DNA from: Sphaerolaimus hirsutus
Taxonomy: Eukaryota > Nematoda > Chromadorea > Monhysterida > Sphaerolaimidae
DNA length: 64,000 bases
Direction: 5' to 3'
Assembly: GCA_964036195.1 (NCBI GenBank)
Contig: OZ038451.1
Coordinates: forward strand, 23,143,927 to 23,207,926
Shown: in pieces, positions 23,454 to 35,200 of the stretch
How the letters are laid out: each line of letters starts with the position of its first letter
How positions within the stretch are numbered: the first letter of the stretch is position 1
Program-made: the position numbers and the translations under genes
Notes under the pieces: model-generated
What the model saw: the letters and a program-made list of their open reading frames with translations, nothing else
Databases searched by the model: none
What the model was told of the DNA's origin: nothing

Positions 23454-24720
23454 CTTATGACTATGTTGATGTCGGTTTGGCTGATTTTCCCCGGAAAATA
23501 TTGGTCGGCCGCATTTTTTTATGTATTTAGACCGCCTGAAAAATTGCGTCAGAAATTATCTCACCATCCATATTTATTTTCTCACCTCTGCCGGCATTTC
23601 AATTGGCCCATAAATATGCGGGAGGGAATCACACCCGGCGAAAATTTGTCAAATAATATTGAATGGTACTTCACAACCTTATACGCGACAAAATTATTAT
23701 CTACAAGGAAATATTTAGCCGAGAATCAGCGCCGGGATCGAAATGTCACCCCAAATTTTTGTGTACACCGAAGATACGTATATTTACAAAGCAAATGACG
23801 ATTTTATGATTCCTTAATCTGTCACAAAAATGTTCGGCATTAGATTCACGTATGAGCGCAATTTGTTTGTACTATCGACATGTCATGGGATATGCGATTA
23901 ATAGGCAAATGCGTCCTAAATTGACGTTTTATTATTATAAATTTAGGAGGACGGGCAGGCGTGCCGACTTTTACGTGCGTTGCCGCAAGGAATTTACACG
24001 CAAAATCGGGCAACACCTGTGATAAATAACACGTTTTTATGCATTCTGTACATATTAAATATATCCACCTACATATTTAGATCCCTTCAAGAGGGCACCA
24101 TTGAACACAAACTAAGCTGCCGTTTCCACTCACACATGCGCAATAATGCTCACACCTGTCATATTTTTCCCCCACCTTTTCAAAGCGGCGCGAATTTCAA
24201 GTGGTGCACTGCGAATCAAAAGTGAAAAAATTCCGCAGCGCAATGCGCACGCTCAAACGAACACAATGGGCCCGATGCTCTTAAAGTGTTTGAGAGAAAA
24301 TATATAAAAAATCTTGATTTCTATTGGCGCCGACCACATAGACCTTTGTGGTTTTACCGACAACCGCGGTTTTTTTGTTGTAATCTCCATCCACCGTTTG
24401 CGCTGTTGTATTCCGATATGCGAAAACAATTGGGACCGAAATCGGGAAACATAACCCGGGTCTGGCCGAGGTGGCAGTAACCTTGTGGCCGATGCAACCG
24501 CGTAACAACACAGCGGTTGACACAATAAGTGGGTGCGCGGCGGTGCGATCCAGAAATTCGTGGACAGAAGACTTGGATCTTGTAGGGTACAAATACACTG
24601 ATGCGGTAGACAATTATTGTAGAAAAGGGAACATTCAATGGAAAATTCAATAAGAATCATTTTGATACTACTGTGGAATTATTTTTATTAAACTTTTAAA
24701 ATAAAAATCTATATTATTTT

Positions 24721-25327
24721 CAGAGTTGTTAAAAGGTACGTACGTTTACTCGAAAAATACGCGTACACGAGTACGCGGTAAATACATTTACATATACTTT
24801 TCAAAAAAATACCGTACACACTTGTACGCGTACACTTTCAAAGCGTACGCGTATGGAAAATGTATTTATGAAAATTCAATGTGGGACATATTTATAAAGT
24901 AACTACACTGCTATGTATTTACAGAAGTGGTTCCATTGAATATTTTAGATATGTGGGGGTAGTGCCTTTAAAAATTTCAAAATTCGCAACTAAATCAAAA
25001 TGGTTGTGGAGACAATGGATGTGGTAAACGAGTCAGGAGAATGATGATATTTTTATCTCCTAGAAAAAAGAGACCTTGAAAACTATATAATGTGTCATTT
25101 GCTTTAAGAAAAACATACGTTGTGCTGTACATGTATGAAAAAGTGCCCACTTTTACACATTCTATGAAGAAAAGTAGTCATTTCTACACTCACAAAAAAG
25201 TACCCAAATTTACGCGTATGTGCAAGTAAAAAAAAGTATTTTACATTTTCTATACTTTGTGGTGAGTAAAAAAATACTTTATGTTTACATATACTTTTAA
25301 AAAAGTGCAGTAATTCTAACAACTCTG
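24721..25327. mobile_element. hAT-like MITE, copy 3, with exact 8-bp target duplication
   Basis: CAGAGTTGTTAAAAGG and TTCTAACAACTCTG termini are flanked by ATTATTTT on both sides (24713-24720 and 25328-25335). The body is longer than in the other copies (607 bp) and rich in AAAAAGTA and TTTACG words. No transposase is encoded. Confidence 0.88.
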
Positions 25328-25965
25328 ATTATTTTATAATCATTCAGATATAAATTCACCATCAAAGTATGTACTAACTATAAATGTGCATTTAAATGGG
25401 CTTGGAACGTGAATCTAATCATCAAATTCCTGCATTAATAAGTTATTACAATTATAATGCTATTCTGATGTAAATATGTACACACACATGCATGTAGTTG
25501 TTTGGGGGTGTATGGGTGTGAATACGCAACATGTGCCTACTTTTAAATTCACTTGCATTAAATTTTTTGTTGCTTTTTACACCTAATGAGCTATCCAGCA
25601 TTGGGTATGATTATGCACAGATGGGTATCTCAATAGGATATGAAATGGTACAGATATGCAACAGTAGGTACACAACAGGAATCTGTCAAACTTGGTGTCA
25701 CTTGTAAATGGGGATGTAAATTAACTTGTTTTGGTTGATTTTTAAGTGCAAAAAATCTGATGTAGTGTTAAAATGGGGAAAATGGGCAATATTAACTGCC
25801 TAATTTTGTAAAAATTGGGAATGTAAAATCTTCTATGAATCACAGCAACTAAGCACAAAAATGACAAACTGCAAGGAAATTGGGAATTATATCAATTTAA
25901 ATTGCAGGTCTATCACATACTGAGGTAAATACATACATGCCATATGCCCAGTCTGTCATCTAACA

Positions 25966-26351
25966 CAGCAAAAATGGGTTTGTGAAGTGTGTGGAAGCAG
26001 GGCTGGATGTGTGTGAAGCGGCACACTTCCACATGCTTTCACATGCTTCCACATGCTTCCACCAGCATCACGAAATTCCAGGTGAAGTGTCTTCCACATG
26101 CTTCACCTAGCTTCACCACGCGCATCATGTGCATTTGAAATTGTGAAGACACTTCACTGCGCTGGCACTTCCACACATTTCACTGTCATACACATTTACG
26201 TGCTAGCGCCATCATAAAAAGCGTGAAGTGTCTTCATGCAGATATTTGTGCTATATGCAGAAGCGCTAGCATGCTTGGTGAAGCATCAGGAAGCATTGAT
26301 GTGAAGACACTTCATGATGCTTCACCGCGTATCCACACCCATTTTTTGCTG
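25966..26351. mobile_element. fold-back element with CAGCAAAAATGGG ends, copy 2
   Basis: ACACAGCAAAAATGGGT at the left and ACCCATTTTTTGCTGTGT at the right are inverted repeats. The body consists of variants of GTGAAGTGT and CTTCCACATGCTTC, as in copy 1 at 19139. Confidence 0.8.
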
Positions 26352-27589
26352 TGTAACAAGTGATGCAATTCATATTCATTGCAAATGATGGGTGCAGGAA
26401 GTACAGATAGGGTGATGGGTTGATTGAATTGCAAATGGGGGTGGCCTGTCAATAGCATTCAAAAAAATCACTAATTTTTTGGAAAATATATATAAATACA
26501 TCACCCCAAACTTGGAAAAAAATATAAATATATATAAATCACAGGTTATTTATATTTATTGTGATTTTCGAAAATATAAATCACCGGTTATTTTTCGAAT
26601 GCTCACTGTCCACCACAGACTTGTATTCATGTGTGTTGCATTCATAAAATCCCAGTTGATTCTGAGCATGTGTCCTGGAACTTTTTGAAGGAAGTATCAG
26701 TTGTGGAGTGGTTTCACACTGGCAGTATAGTTCTGTTAGTGTATATGTAGCTCACGCGAGACATGTTCATACACAATATAAATACACCATTTTGCTTGAG
26801 GGCAGAAAGGTCAAATTTACACCAGCGGCCAGCACGAGCACAGTGGTCACTGTTGTTTTGTACATTCGCATGTTTACTCTGATTACAGTGTTAATGGGGT
26901 TGGCCGCATGTAGACGGTCCCTTCATGCCGCATTGTGACCGGTGTAATCAGTAAATAATCAATACAAGTTCAAATGTGTCGCCGCGCGGCGACAACAGCA
27001 GGAAAAACGGACGCGCGACACATGTCGCCGCAGCAAAAGTACATAAATACCGAATGATGGGGTGGGTTCGATAATCGACAAGTGTCGATTATCGATAAGA
27101 TAATAGGGCGACCGAAAAACAACACAATTCTGTTCGGTTGGGGTCATGGTGAAAAATGTGTGCGTTGTATCTTAAAAAGTGTGTGAAACACATCAAGAAG
27201 AAGTTTTTCAGAGGCTAATCTGAAAGTGAATGTTTACCAGGTTGAAAGTGAATGATAACCTGGCATTTTAGTGACAGCTTCCTTTTCAAATAAACTTCTT
27301 TCTTCCTTACAAACCTAAACCGAATTTATTGTGTTGTTTGAAACAGTTAAGAGAAAGTTTGGCTGCTTGTTGTTCTTGTTCTTGTTATTTTAGGCTTAGT
27401 ACGAAATGTACTATAGAATACCTAGATACAAAAAAAATGTAGGAACCTACCTAAATATAAATAATATTAAAAAACTCAAAAGAAGAAACTCGTAGAACTA
27501 GAAAATGACTGCAAATGACAGTAAAAGTGCCCTTCCACAATAAAAATGTCGACAATATAAAATCGCATAATTCGTCAATAACAATGCGG

Positions 27590-27960
27590 GCCGGGCCAGG
27601 CAGGGTGTGTTCTCAAATTGGTCACATGCCAACGCATGATACTCTGCGTGGTCGCAGCGGCACAGGTAACACGAGCGATGTGTCCAGCGTCGCGACAGCC
27701 TTGATCGGCGGCCGTGGTCGCGTCCGCCGCCGCCGCGGCGCGCTATAGCAGCGCATCACAACAACACTGGCGGCGCGGCGACAACCGCGGCGTAGCTATA
27801 CACACTGTGCGCCGCGGCGGCGGCGACGCGACCGCGGCTCGGCGGCGGTCACATGCGACGCGCGAACGACAGTCGGCCGGCCGGCCGTCCGGCGCTGCAC
27901 TGATTGCACCCTGTGTCCGCCGCGCTCGCCGGGGAAGTTCGCAGTGCATGGGGTTTGCGT
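27590..27960. promoter_or_regulatory. GC- and CpG-rich patch, possible promoter region
   Basis: This stretch is far richer in G+C and CpG than its surroundings (CGCCGCCGCCGCGGCGCG, GCGCCGCGGCGGCGG). Such islands often mark promoters or first exons. I can find no start codon context or splice donor that ties it to UBE2K, PHLPP or another gene, so this is only a compositional call. Confidence 0.3.
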
Positions 27961-28285
27961 TGAAGTTTCCGGTTCGATTTCCATCCAAATTTTAACACTT
28001 TAAAGTTGCGGGGGTGAAATGATTGATGGATTATAACGAGACCACTAATAGCTGCAAATCTCGACCAAGTTTCATCCTTATGAAGCTTTAAATCTATCAG
28101 GACACATTTATCTCACTGTATCTTACTTTCTCGATCAAAATCCACTTCCCCGCCGCTGCGCTTTGTTGTACATTGTCAACTGCGGCCGTGCGGCAATAAG
28201 GTCATGCTTTGCGTTCACGTCCGAAATTCCGAGTTGGCCGGCGACGCCACGCCCACATAACACGGGCTGCAGTTTGGTAATATCT

Positions 28286-28493
28286 GGGGATGCTTCCAGA
28301 TACTGGAAAATGCCCAGTAAAATGTCAAGTCTCGTGCAAAGTGTCAACTGTCATGTAAAATGCCCTGTGAAATGGCAAACACGTTTTACATTTTACCGGA
28401 CGGACAGGGATTTTGCACGACTATTGGCACTTCGCGTGACATTTGACATCTTCCGGGGCATTTTACGCGGTCTCGATCTTTGGGAGTGGCACC
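28286..28493 (-). mobile_element. introner-like element, copy I (not in a recognised intron)
   Basis: Minus-strand ends GGTGCCACTCCCAAAG and CCAGTATCTGGAAGCATCCCC, with arms GTGCAAAGTGTCAACTGTCA and ATTGGCACTTCGCGTGACAT. Because nearly all other copies are intronic with this end on the 5' side, it hints at an unseen minus-strand transcript here (inference). Confidence 0.7.
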
Positions 28494-29010
28494 TGTTTGA
28501 ATGAAAGTTCGTCAGAAAAGCTACCTGCCTATTTGCGTGAGTGATGCGTATAATAACAACGTCAGTCGATCGATTCACGTTTTTAAAACGTGAAATTCCG
28601 CCGGCGACAAAAACTTTGTCGGCGACGGATGTCCGGGATTATCTTCCGCAATTGAAATGTGAGTCTTGACGAGCGTGTTTATTCGAAGGGACAATGCATG
28701 GATTTGGATTAGGCGCCGACAAAAAAAACAAACAATAAATTCGACGATGTCTGATGATTGTGTCAGCATATGATGATGCACTAAAATGCAGTAAAATATG
28801 CGTGTGTTTTACAAACATGTGTAAAATATACGCATGGCTTTGTTATATTGTGATCCAGCAAAGTATGATTAGGTAGGTATATTGACTATTGATATTGGAA
28901 TAGGGATATACCTAGGTAGGTAACATGAAAAAGTGCTTTATTCCCACATATAATAAATTTGACATAAAAACACAATTTTTCTGTGTGAACTGTGACTCAA
29001 ACCTTTGCAG

Positions 29011-29081
29011 TCAACCGAATCCACGACTTCGACTACGACAAACTTCAGGAGGAGGACAAAGGAGCCCGGTGGCTTCACAGA
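29011..29081 (+). CDS. exon-like fragment cut off by the LTR
   Basis: After a good acceptor (CCTTTGCAG) one frame reads NRIHDFDYDKLQEEDKGARW, charged and coding-like, then runs directly into the LTR boundary at 29082. It may be an exon of an unidentified plus-strand gene into which the retrotransposon inserted. I do not recognise the protein; chance is possible for such a short stretch. Confidence 0.35.
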
Positions 29082-29651
29082 TGTCATACGATGTTAGTGT
29101 ATGTTTATTTGTGCGCACGTTTGTGAAGTTAGGGTTCAATGTCGTATGTGCTGAGTTACTAAATAGCCAACGCAGCCGATCGTTGCCTGGCACCTGTTTA
29201 TTGATGGTTAAATACTTCAATATTTCACAAAATACTCACGAAATACTCGAATCACACGGCACTGAATCCTACAGCACCGGCTCGGTATTCAGGTTCACGA
29301 AGCAGTGTCACACAGACCTTTCAGCTACTGTTTTCAGCTGTAGCTTGGCTTAGCTAGCTTTTAGATATCCTTCGCATCACGGTTCTGAACCCTGAATACC
29401 TCACCGGGGCTCTCTTTTATACTCAGCCACCCGCCCACGTGGGCTTAGCTCACGCAACATGTCAGACATAAACATCTTTTTCCTAACAAAACTGTAATCC
29501 TTTTGCCCGATTGTAAATGGGCCAGCCAACCTACGTCACACTTCCTAATAACCACGGCAACAAGCCAAAGTACAATAGCTATTTTAGTTCATGGCAAAAA
29601 GCCAACAATACAATAGATCTTATGGCAAAACGCCAACAATACAATAGATCA
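29082..29651 (-). repeat. 3' LTR of the gypsy-type retrotransposon
   Basis: On the minus strand it starts TGATCTATTG right after a polypurine tract (AGGGGG) and ends CGTATGACA, fitting TG...CA ends. Inside, in the right order, are a TATA box (TATAAAAG, 29413-29421) with GC-rich sequence after it, and an AATAAA signal (29197-29202). It starts with short direct repeats (CTATTGTATTGTTGGC twice). The 5' LTR would fall in or beyond the assembly gap, so identity between LTRs cannot be checked. Confidence 0.65.
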
Positions 29652-30236
29652 CCCCCTAATAGAACTTCTGGTTCCACACAGAACAAAACTTAGCAGAATA
29701 TTGGTGCCAGGGCCTACTCTACAAACTTTCACACCTACCTAAAATTTGGTTAACACATAGCCTAAATAAGCCACTGAAAGAAACATACCACCAACTTGGA
29801 ATGATAATATAGTCATGAGCAAAATGTACACGTCACAATGAGTATCATGAACACAACAGTTTCAACACATGAGCAAAATTGTTGAGATGCAATATTTTTT
29901 GAAGATTTTTCTTGGTTTTTGAGACCACAACAGCTATCAAACAAAACTGTACACCAAAGTCAGCTTAAGGTCAGACGCAATGGCAAATTTCAGACAAAAT
30001 TTGCACTATTAGCCAGAGCAAAACCATACAATTTAAAAATGGGAAATTTGATAAAAGTAAAATTTTTCTAGCATAAAATATTTTTATAAGGTGTGGGTGG
30101 GATCACCCCCTAATACAACAAAAGCCTTTCCACAGGCGCAAAATGACAAATTGAAACGTACAATATGCAAAATTATGCACTGCCCCACTCAATCTACTCC
30201 AACCTCCGCCAAATCCTTTTTTCCCGGCTGCAATTG

Positions 30237-30531
30237 TCACTTTTCCTGCCAAACACTGCTCTTAGCCTTTGCCCTTTGCTGGAGCACTCTGTGCCTTGAA
30301 GAGATAGCAGATGGTGGTGGCACAGATTCCGTCATAGGTATAGGCAAATATGTCTGCCTAGCAGCGACCAGCACACTGTTGCCCATTGCCAGTGAATTGG
30401 GAGCTTGGTCATTCTGCATATACATTTTAGATCGCCCTCTGACCGGAATTCTTGACAATGAAGTGCTGAACACAGCAGGTTGTGGGACTTCTGGCTTCAG
30501 GGTTGTGCAGACAGCTGTATCCTCACTGTGA
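30237..30531 (-). CDS. small open frame in the retrotransposon 3' region
   Basis: A minus-strand frame opens after a possible acceptor (TAACGTCACAG) and runs SEDTAVCTTLKPEVPQPAV..., rich in Ser, Pro, Arg and Gln, to a stop at 30237. It lies between the zinc-knuckle coding part and the LTR. It may be a spliced accessory exon or chance; no domain is recognisable. Confidence 0.3.
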
Positions 30532-31192
30532 CGTTAGAGAATATATTGTTCAATTAGACAAGAATAATTAATTGTCAGTCGTTGTGAGTCGTTGTGATGG
30601 TGTAGTAGAGTAGTCGAAGTGACATCCTTTGGTTGGAGCAATTGGTTTAATGTGGATTAGTGCCCTACACTTATGTGGTAAAATGATGGTGTGTGGTAGA
30701 CGATACATAAGCGTAGGATGTTCCCAAAATTTCAAAAATTATCAAAAATGTAGAAACAATCAAAAAAAAACTCAGACAAAATGCAAAACACAGCATATGA
30801 TGATGAAACGTGAAATGTAAGTATTTAAATAAATTTACCACACTTTCCAAAATACTTAGCGTGTTAATGTATGTTTTGAAAATTTGTTTGAGAATGATTA
30901 ATAAAATAATTGTTAAATTATTTTAATTAAGATGAAAAATTTAGTAATTTAGAAGGAAATTTGGTAAAGTGTTTTATTTTTGTTTTGTTTTTGTGTTTTG
31001 GTTAAAGTAGGAGTAAATAAGTGAAAGGAAAAATAAAATAAAACAAGGAGGACCATAATTTTCGCTGAACTGGGAAGGGTCTGACCGAAAAGAAAAAGGA
31101 ATGGACAGAACTTCTCAGCTCCAGCCGCAACCAGAAGGAAAACTGTGTCGACTCTACAACACCACCACAAACACTAGAACATAATCACAAGA

Positions 31193-31661
31193 TTACAAAC
31201 GAACACACATGAAGTCAGTGGTATGTGGCTCCGTAGCAGGGATGATTTGGCACCTCGATGTTAAGGCGCGCACGTCCTGTACCTTCCAATTCCCCTGGTC
31301 GATCATGAATTTATACATTGCCTCTACGTTTTCGGCCTCGCGCTTGCACATTGCCTCTAAAATTCTGAGAAGATGACTGATTAGATGGTGCTAATTGAGA
31401 TATCACAGCAGTCATAACATCAGTCTTAATTTCCTGTGCAAGTTGCTGAATGGAATTTCTACTGCGCGCATACTGTGACTCTCTGTCATCAGGAGCGCCG
31501 AAAATGCAATTTCCTGCCTTATGTGTGTTCACTCGACACTTAGGACAGTATCTATCATATCGACATTCATGTTGTTTATGACCTCGGCGGCCACAACGGT
31601 GACACGAAAAGGCCCTAGCATACCTGCGCTCAGCATCCATGGGACGCGACGGCTTCATCAC
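31193..31661 (-). CDS. CCHC zinc-knuckle coding segment downstream of integrase
   Basis: After an acceptor (CGTTGCAG at 31664-31662) the frame starts VMKPSRPMDAERRYARAF and carries a CHRCGRRGHKQHEC zinc knuckle (CX2CX4HX4C) followed by a second Cys/His cluster, CPKCRVNTHKAGNC. This is the nucleocapsid type of motif normally found in Gag. The frame ends at 31311, but an overlapping frame entered after TTCTCAG at 31366 reads ILEAMCKREAENVEAMYKFM to a stop at 31193, so a second short intron or a frameshift is likely. Confidence 0.65.
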
Positions 31662-31751
31662 CTGCAACGTTTCAACATTTAGGCTACTGCGTCAATTTAA
31701 AATTGGAACTTTAAGTATTAGCATTTAGAACAGAAAGTAACAATTACCGAC

Positions 31752-32249
31752 CACTGGTGTGCCTGTGCCCAGAGGCTGCGCCCTGATTGGCGGCACCTCC
31801 CTATCTATTTCATCACAGGCCAGACCCTCAGATGGCCATGGATGCATTAGCAACTCCTGCCGGCCAGCACTGGTGCCGGGAGCCGGTGCACCCACATTCA
31901 TCACTTGCCCAAATTGCGTATGCCTCGGGTCCAAGTTCACCGTGGGCATTCTGAACAGCAAATTGGACGGTTCGAAAACCTCGCTGCTGGCCACCGGCCA
32001 GTGGGTGCTGCGATCGTGCCACTCTGTCAGGAACGGGCGCACTCCCACTGCGAAGTGCATCACTCCACCTCTCACACGTAGCCACACCCTCTTCAAGTAG
32101 GGCATCTCGTACTTGTGGACACAATGATGCATCTCTATCATTCTGTCTGACAAGGCAGGCCAGCGATGGCATTCCACCATTCCCACCAGGGCTCCATCTT
32201 GAGTGACCTGGATCGGCACCGCCTGTGTTACTGCTAGCGCGGTGAAGGG
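31752..32249 (-). CDS. retrotransposon coding exon between integrase and zinc knuckle
   Basis: After the acceptor TTTCCAG, a frame different from the pol frame reads PFTALAVTQAVPIQVTQDG, then VGMVECHRWPALSDRMIEMH and FAVGVRPFLTEWHDRSTHWP. It is open for 166 codons to a donor near 31751 (or GTAATT at 31747). Composition and length argue it is real. It would join in phase 0 to the zinc-knuckle segment at 31661. It could be a Gag-like or other structural domain; I do not recognise it. Confidence 0.6.
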
Positions 32250-35200
32250 CTGGAAATTTAGAAATTATCACTTTACTTCTCATACAATTCAAAACTTCAC
32301 TTTTCTTCATTTTCTTAGCTTCAGCATCTCCAACAACCTTACAAATGCGCCTAAAAGGAATAAGTTGCGCAGGGCGATCCGGCTCGCCTATTGCACCTAC
32401 ATAGGCAGCACTATTCAAAACTTTGCGAACCACCAATGGTCCCAAAAGTTTTGGCAAAAACTTACTAGTCTGGCCAACCTTTGGCACAAATACTTGTCTC
32501 ACATAAACAGCATCACCTACTTGCAACTTATTTTTTTCCAACTCTACCTGTTTAGCTGTGGTCTGCTCATATTCTAGTTTATTCTTAATCGCTGTTTTCC
32601 ATGCCTGATAAATTGACTCTCTAACAAAACCAATAGCTGACTCACTGGTTCTCAAGGCCAAACTGGGCCTACTCAAAGCATCAGGCAAGAAAAACAGATT
32701 TGGCCGATGTCCAAAAACTACCTCAAAAGCACTCATGCCAATGCTTGCTGAATGACTGGTTCTAAGAGCCAGCATGAGCATGGGCAAGGTTTCATCCCAA
32801 TTTTCATGACTCCTAGCATACTGTGTAATCATTATACCTAATGAAGTCTTGAATCGGTGCCAATTTTCAACTTTATTTGACTGTGGGTTTGCAAGCAGCA
32901 CATTTCTGTGACCCACACGCAAAAACTTGAAGCATTCCCGCAGTGCCATCAAATTGGCACCGTGATCACTGATGCAGACTCTGGGAAACCCAGTAAATGA
33001 AAAAACATGAGTCATTAATGCCTGTGCAATGGTAATTGTGCGCATGTCCGACAGAGGCGCAGCAAAGGGATAACTAGAAAAGGGACAAATGGCTGTCACC
33101 ACTGCCTTGTATTGACATGTGGCACTGTAATGCATGACATTAGAAATATCAAAATATAAAACATCAAAAGGCTTGTCAGCTTGTGGTAATTGGCCGTGTG
33201 GCGAAACCACCTGACCAGTCTGTCCCTTGTGTGCAAAACATTTTGCACATTTCCTAATATATTCAACTACATCATTATAGGCATTGTGCCAATAAAAACA
33301 ATGCAATAGTCGCTGGTAAGTTCTCGATGCACCCTGGTGTGCTCCCCAGCCAGATGCATGATGCAGCGCCATCACTGCACGACGCATGTCTCTAGGCACA
33401 TACAGCAGCAGTGCTGGCTCTAAACCAGGTTTTCTTTTGTCAAAATAATACAAAAGATCCTCCTCCATAACATATTGCTGTGCCGCCAAGACCACCCTCC
33501 TTGCCAAGGTAGAGTTTACTGGCAAATTCCCATGCACCAAAAATTCCTTCATGGCGGCACAGAACTCGTCTGAAACCTGTCCATCACGGAACTTTTGTAC
33601 TATTCCATCTTCCTCCAAAAAATCAGAAAAGTTCTCCTTGTCATAATCAGACGCACTTGGAATTTGGCTTCTAGCGATTTGATCTGGCGTCTGATCCATA
33701 TTTGGATCATTGGGGATAACCAGAGAATGACTAACTCCCTGGTCATTTGTCACCACAACTTTTGGTGTCGCTCCTCTTATCGCAGCAGCTGCTGTCGCAG
33801 TATTCTGCCCATTACCATGAATGTTTGCTGCAGGAAGTGCAGTCGCACCTTCATCTACAACTTTCGCCCTACTTCTTGTTTGCATCACTTGCAAAAGATG
33901 CTTTTGCACATGATCCTTAACGGTTTGCTGCAATTCACATGAGTCACCGCAATCTTCCCCACAGATTTCCATGCGGTCATCATTCAAAATCGCCTCAGAC
34001 GGGTCGGGCACCATTTCAGGTTGGCGGGACACATCGTCAGCTGAAAATTCCCTGGACAATACATCTGCTGGGTTGGTTTTACCAGGAGTGTATTTTATTG
34101 TGACCCCCGGAAAAGAGCTAATTGCCAAAGACCACCTAGCTACCCTAGGGTTCTGTGCGTGCTTGTCCCTCAACAAATAACATGCAGCCGCACAGTCAGT
34201 ATGCACCTCAACCTTATAACAGTAAATAATGCTACGCCAGTGAATTAAGGAAGACACAATGGCGAGCATTTCAAAATCATAACTGGCCATACGTTGCTCC
34301 TGTTTGGACAGCACCCTTGAATAGTACCCAATTACGTTGTGTCTATTTTTGTCAGATTTTTGCGACAAAATACCAGAAATTCCCCTTTTAGACCCATCAG
34401 TTCTCAATTCAAAACCTTTATCATAGTCTGGTGCTGCCAAAATTGGCGCCATCACCAGCTGGTCCTTCAACCATTGCCATTCCTCCTGTGCATTCTCATT
34501 CCACACAAAAGGTTGATTATCCTTTCCTGTTAACAACTTATTTAGGTGTCTCGTATGAAGTGCAAAATCCTTAATCCAACTCCGGTGCCAGTTTGCCATT
34601 CCAAGGAAACTGCGCACCCCAGTCTTGTCCTTTGGTGGGGGCAATTTACAAATTGCCTCCACTTTTTCCTTGTCCATTTCCCTACCCTCTCTACTTATGT
34701 ACTGTCCCAGCATTTTCACTCGTCTAGCAGCAAAAACTGTTTTTTTGAGTGAAATGCGGAATCTGTAGTGAGCAAAACGCTTCAACGCGTCCTCTACGTC
34801 ATGCACATGGTCCTCCACTTTGTCAGACACAGTGCACACGTCATCTACGTACGTTAGAGTTTTTCGACTGTTCCAAAAGATCACGGTCATGGCGAGAGAA
34901 AATATTGATGTGCTCGATGAGGACCCCTGGGGTAAAGAATTAAATTTTAAAACACCACGCGCAGTTGAAATTGCGAACAAATCTTTACTATTTTCAGACA
35001 ATTTTATCATGTCATAGGCGGACAATCCATCAAAAGTGGACCACACCACGCCCAATAAAAGTTTTTCTAATAACTGTTTGAGGGGTGTTACATTTCCTTG
35101 CTCTAAACGACAGAGCGAATTGATTTTCCTCAAATCAAACACTGTACGCCAGTTTTTTATTGACGGTATCTTTTCCGGCTCTGCGGTAGGTTTTCGAACT

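Larger units (their letters stand above)
23454..28985. other. 5.5-kb region without a recognised gene
   Basis: No exon with convincing coding character and splice sites was found. It holds a hAT-like MITE, a CAGCAAAAATGGG fold-back, a GC-rich patch near 27.6-27.95 kb and introner-like copy I, all listed separately. The rest is AT-rich with scattered short simple repeats. The region could contain 5' UTR or promoter sequence of the flanking genes. Confidence 0.5.

Noticed and set aside
27714..27995. Arg/Ala-rich open frames in the GC-rich patch
   Set aside because: Open frames on both strands reflect GC-rich composition; no start context, splice site or motif supports coding.
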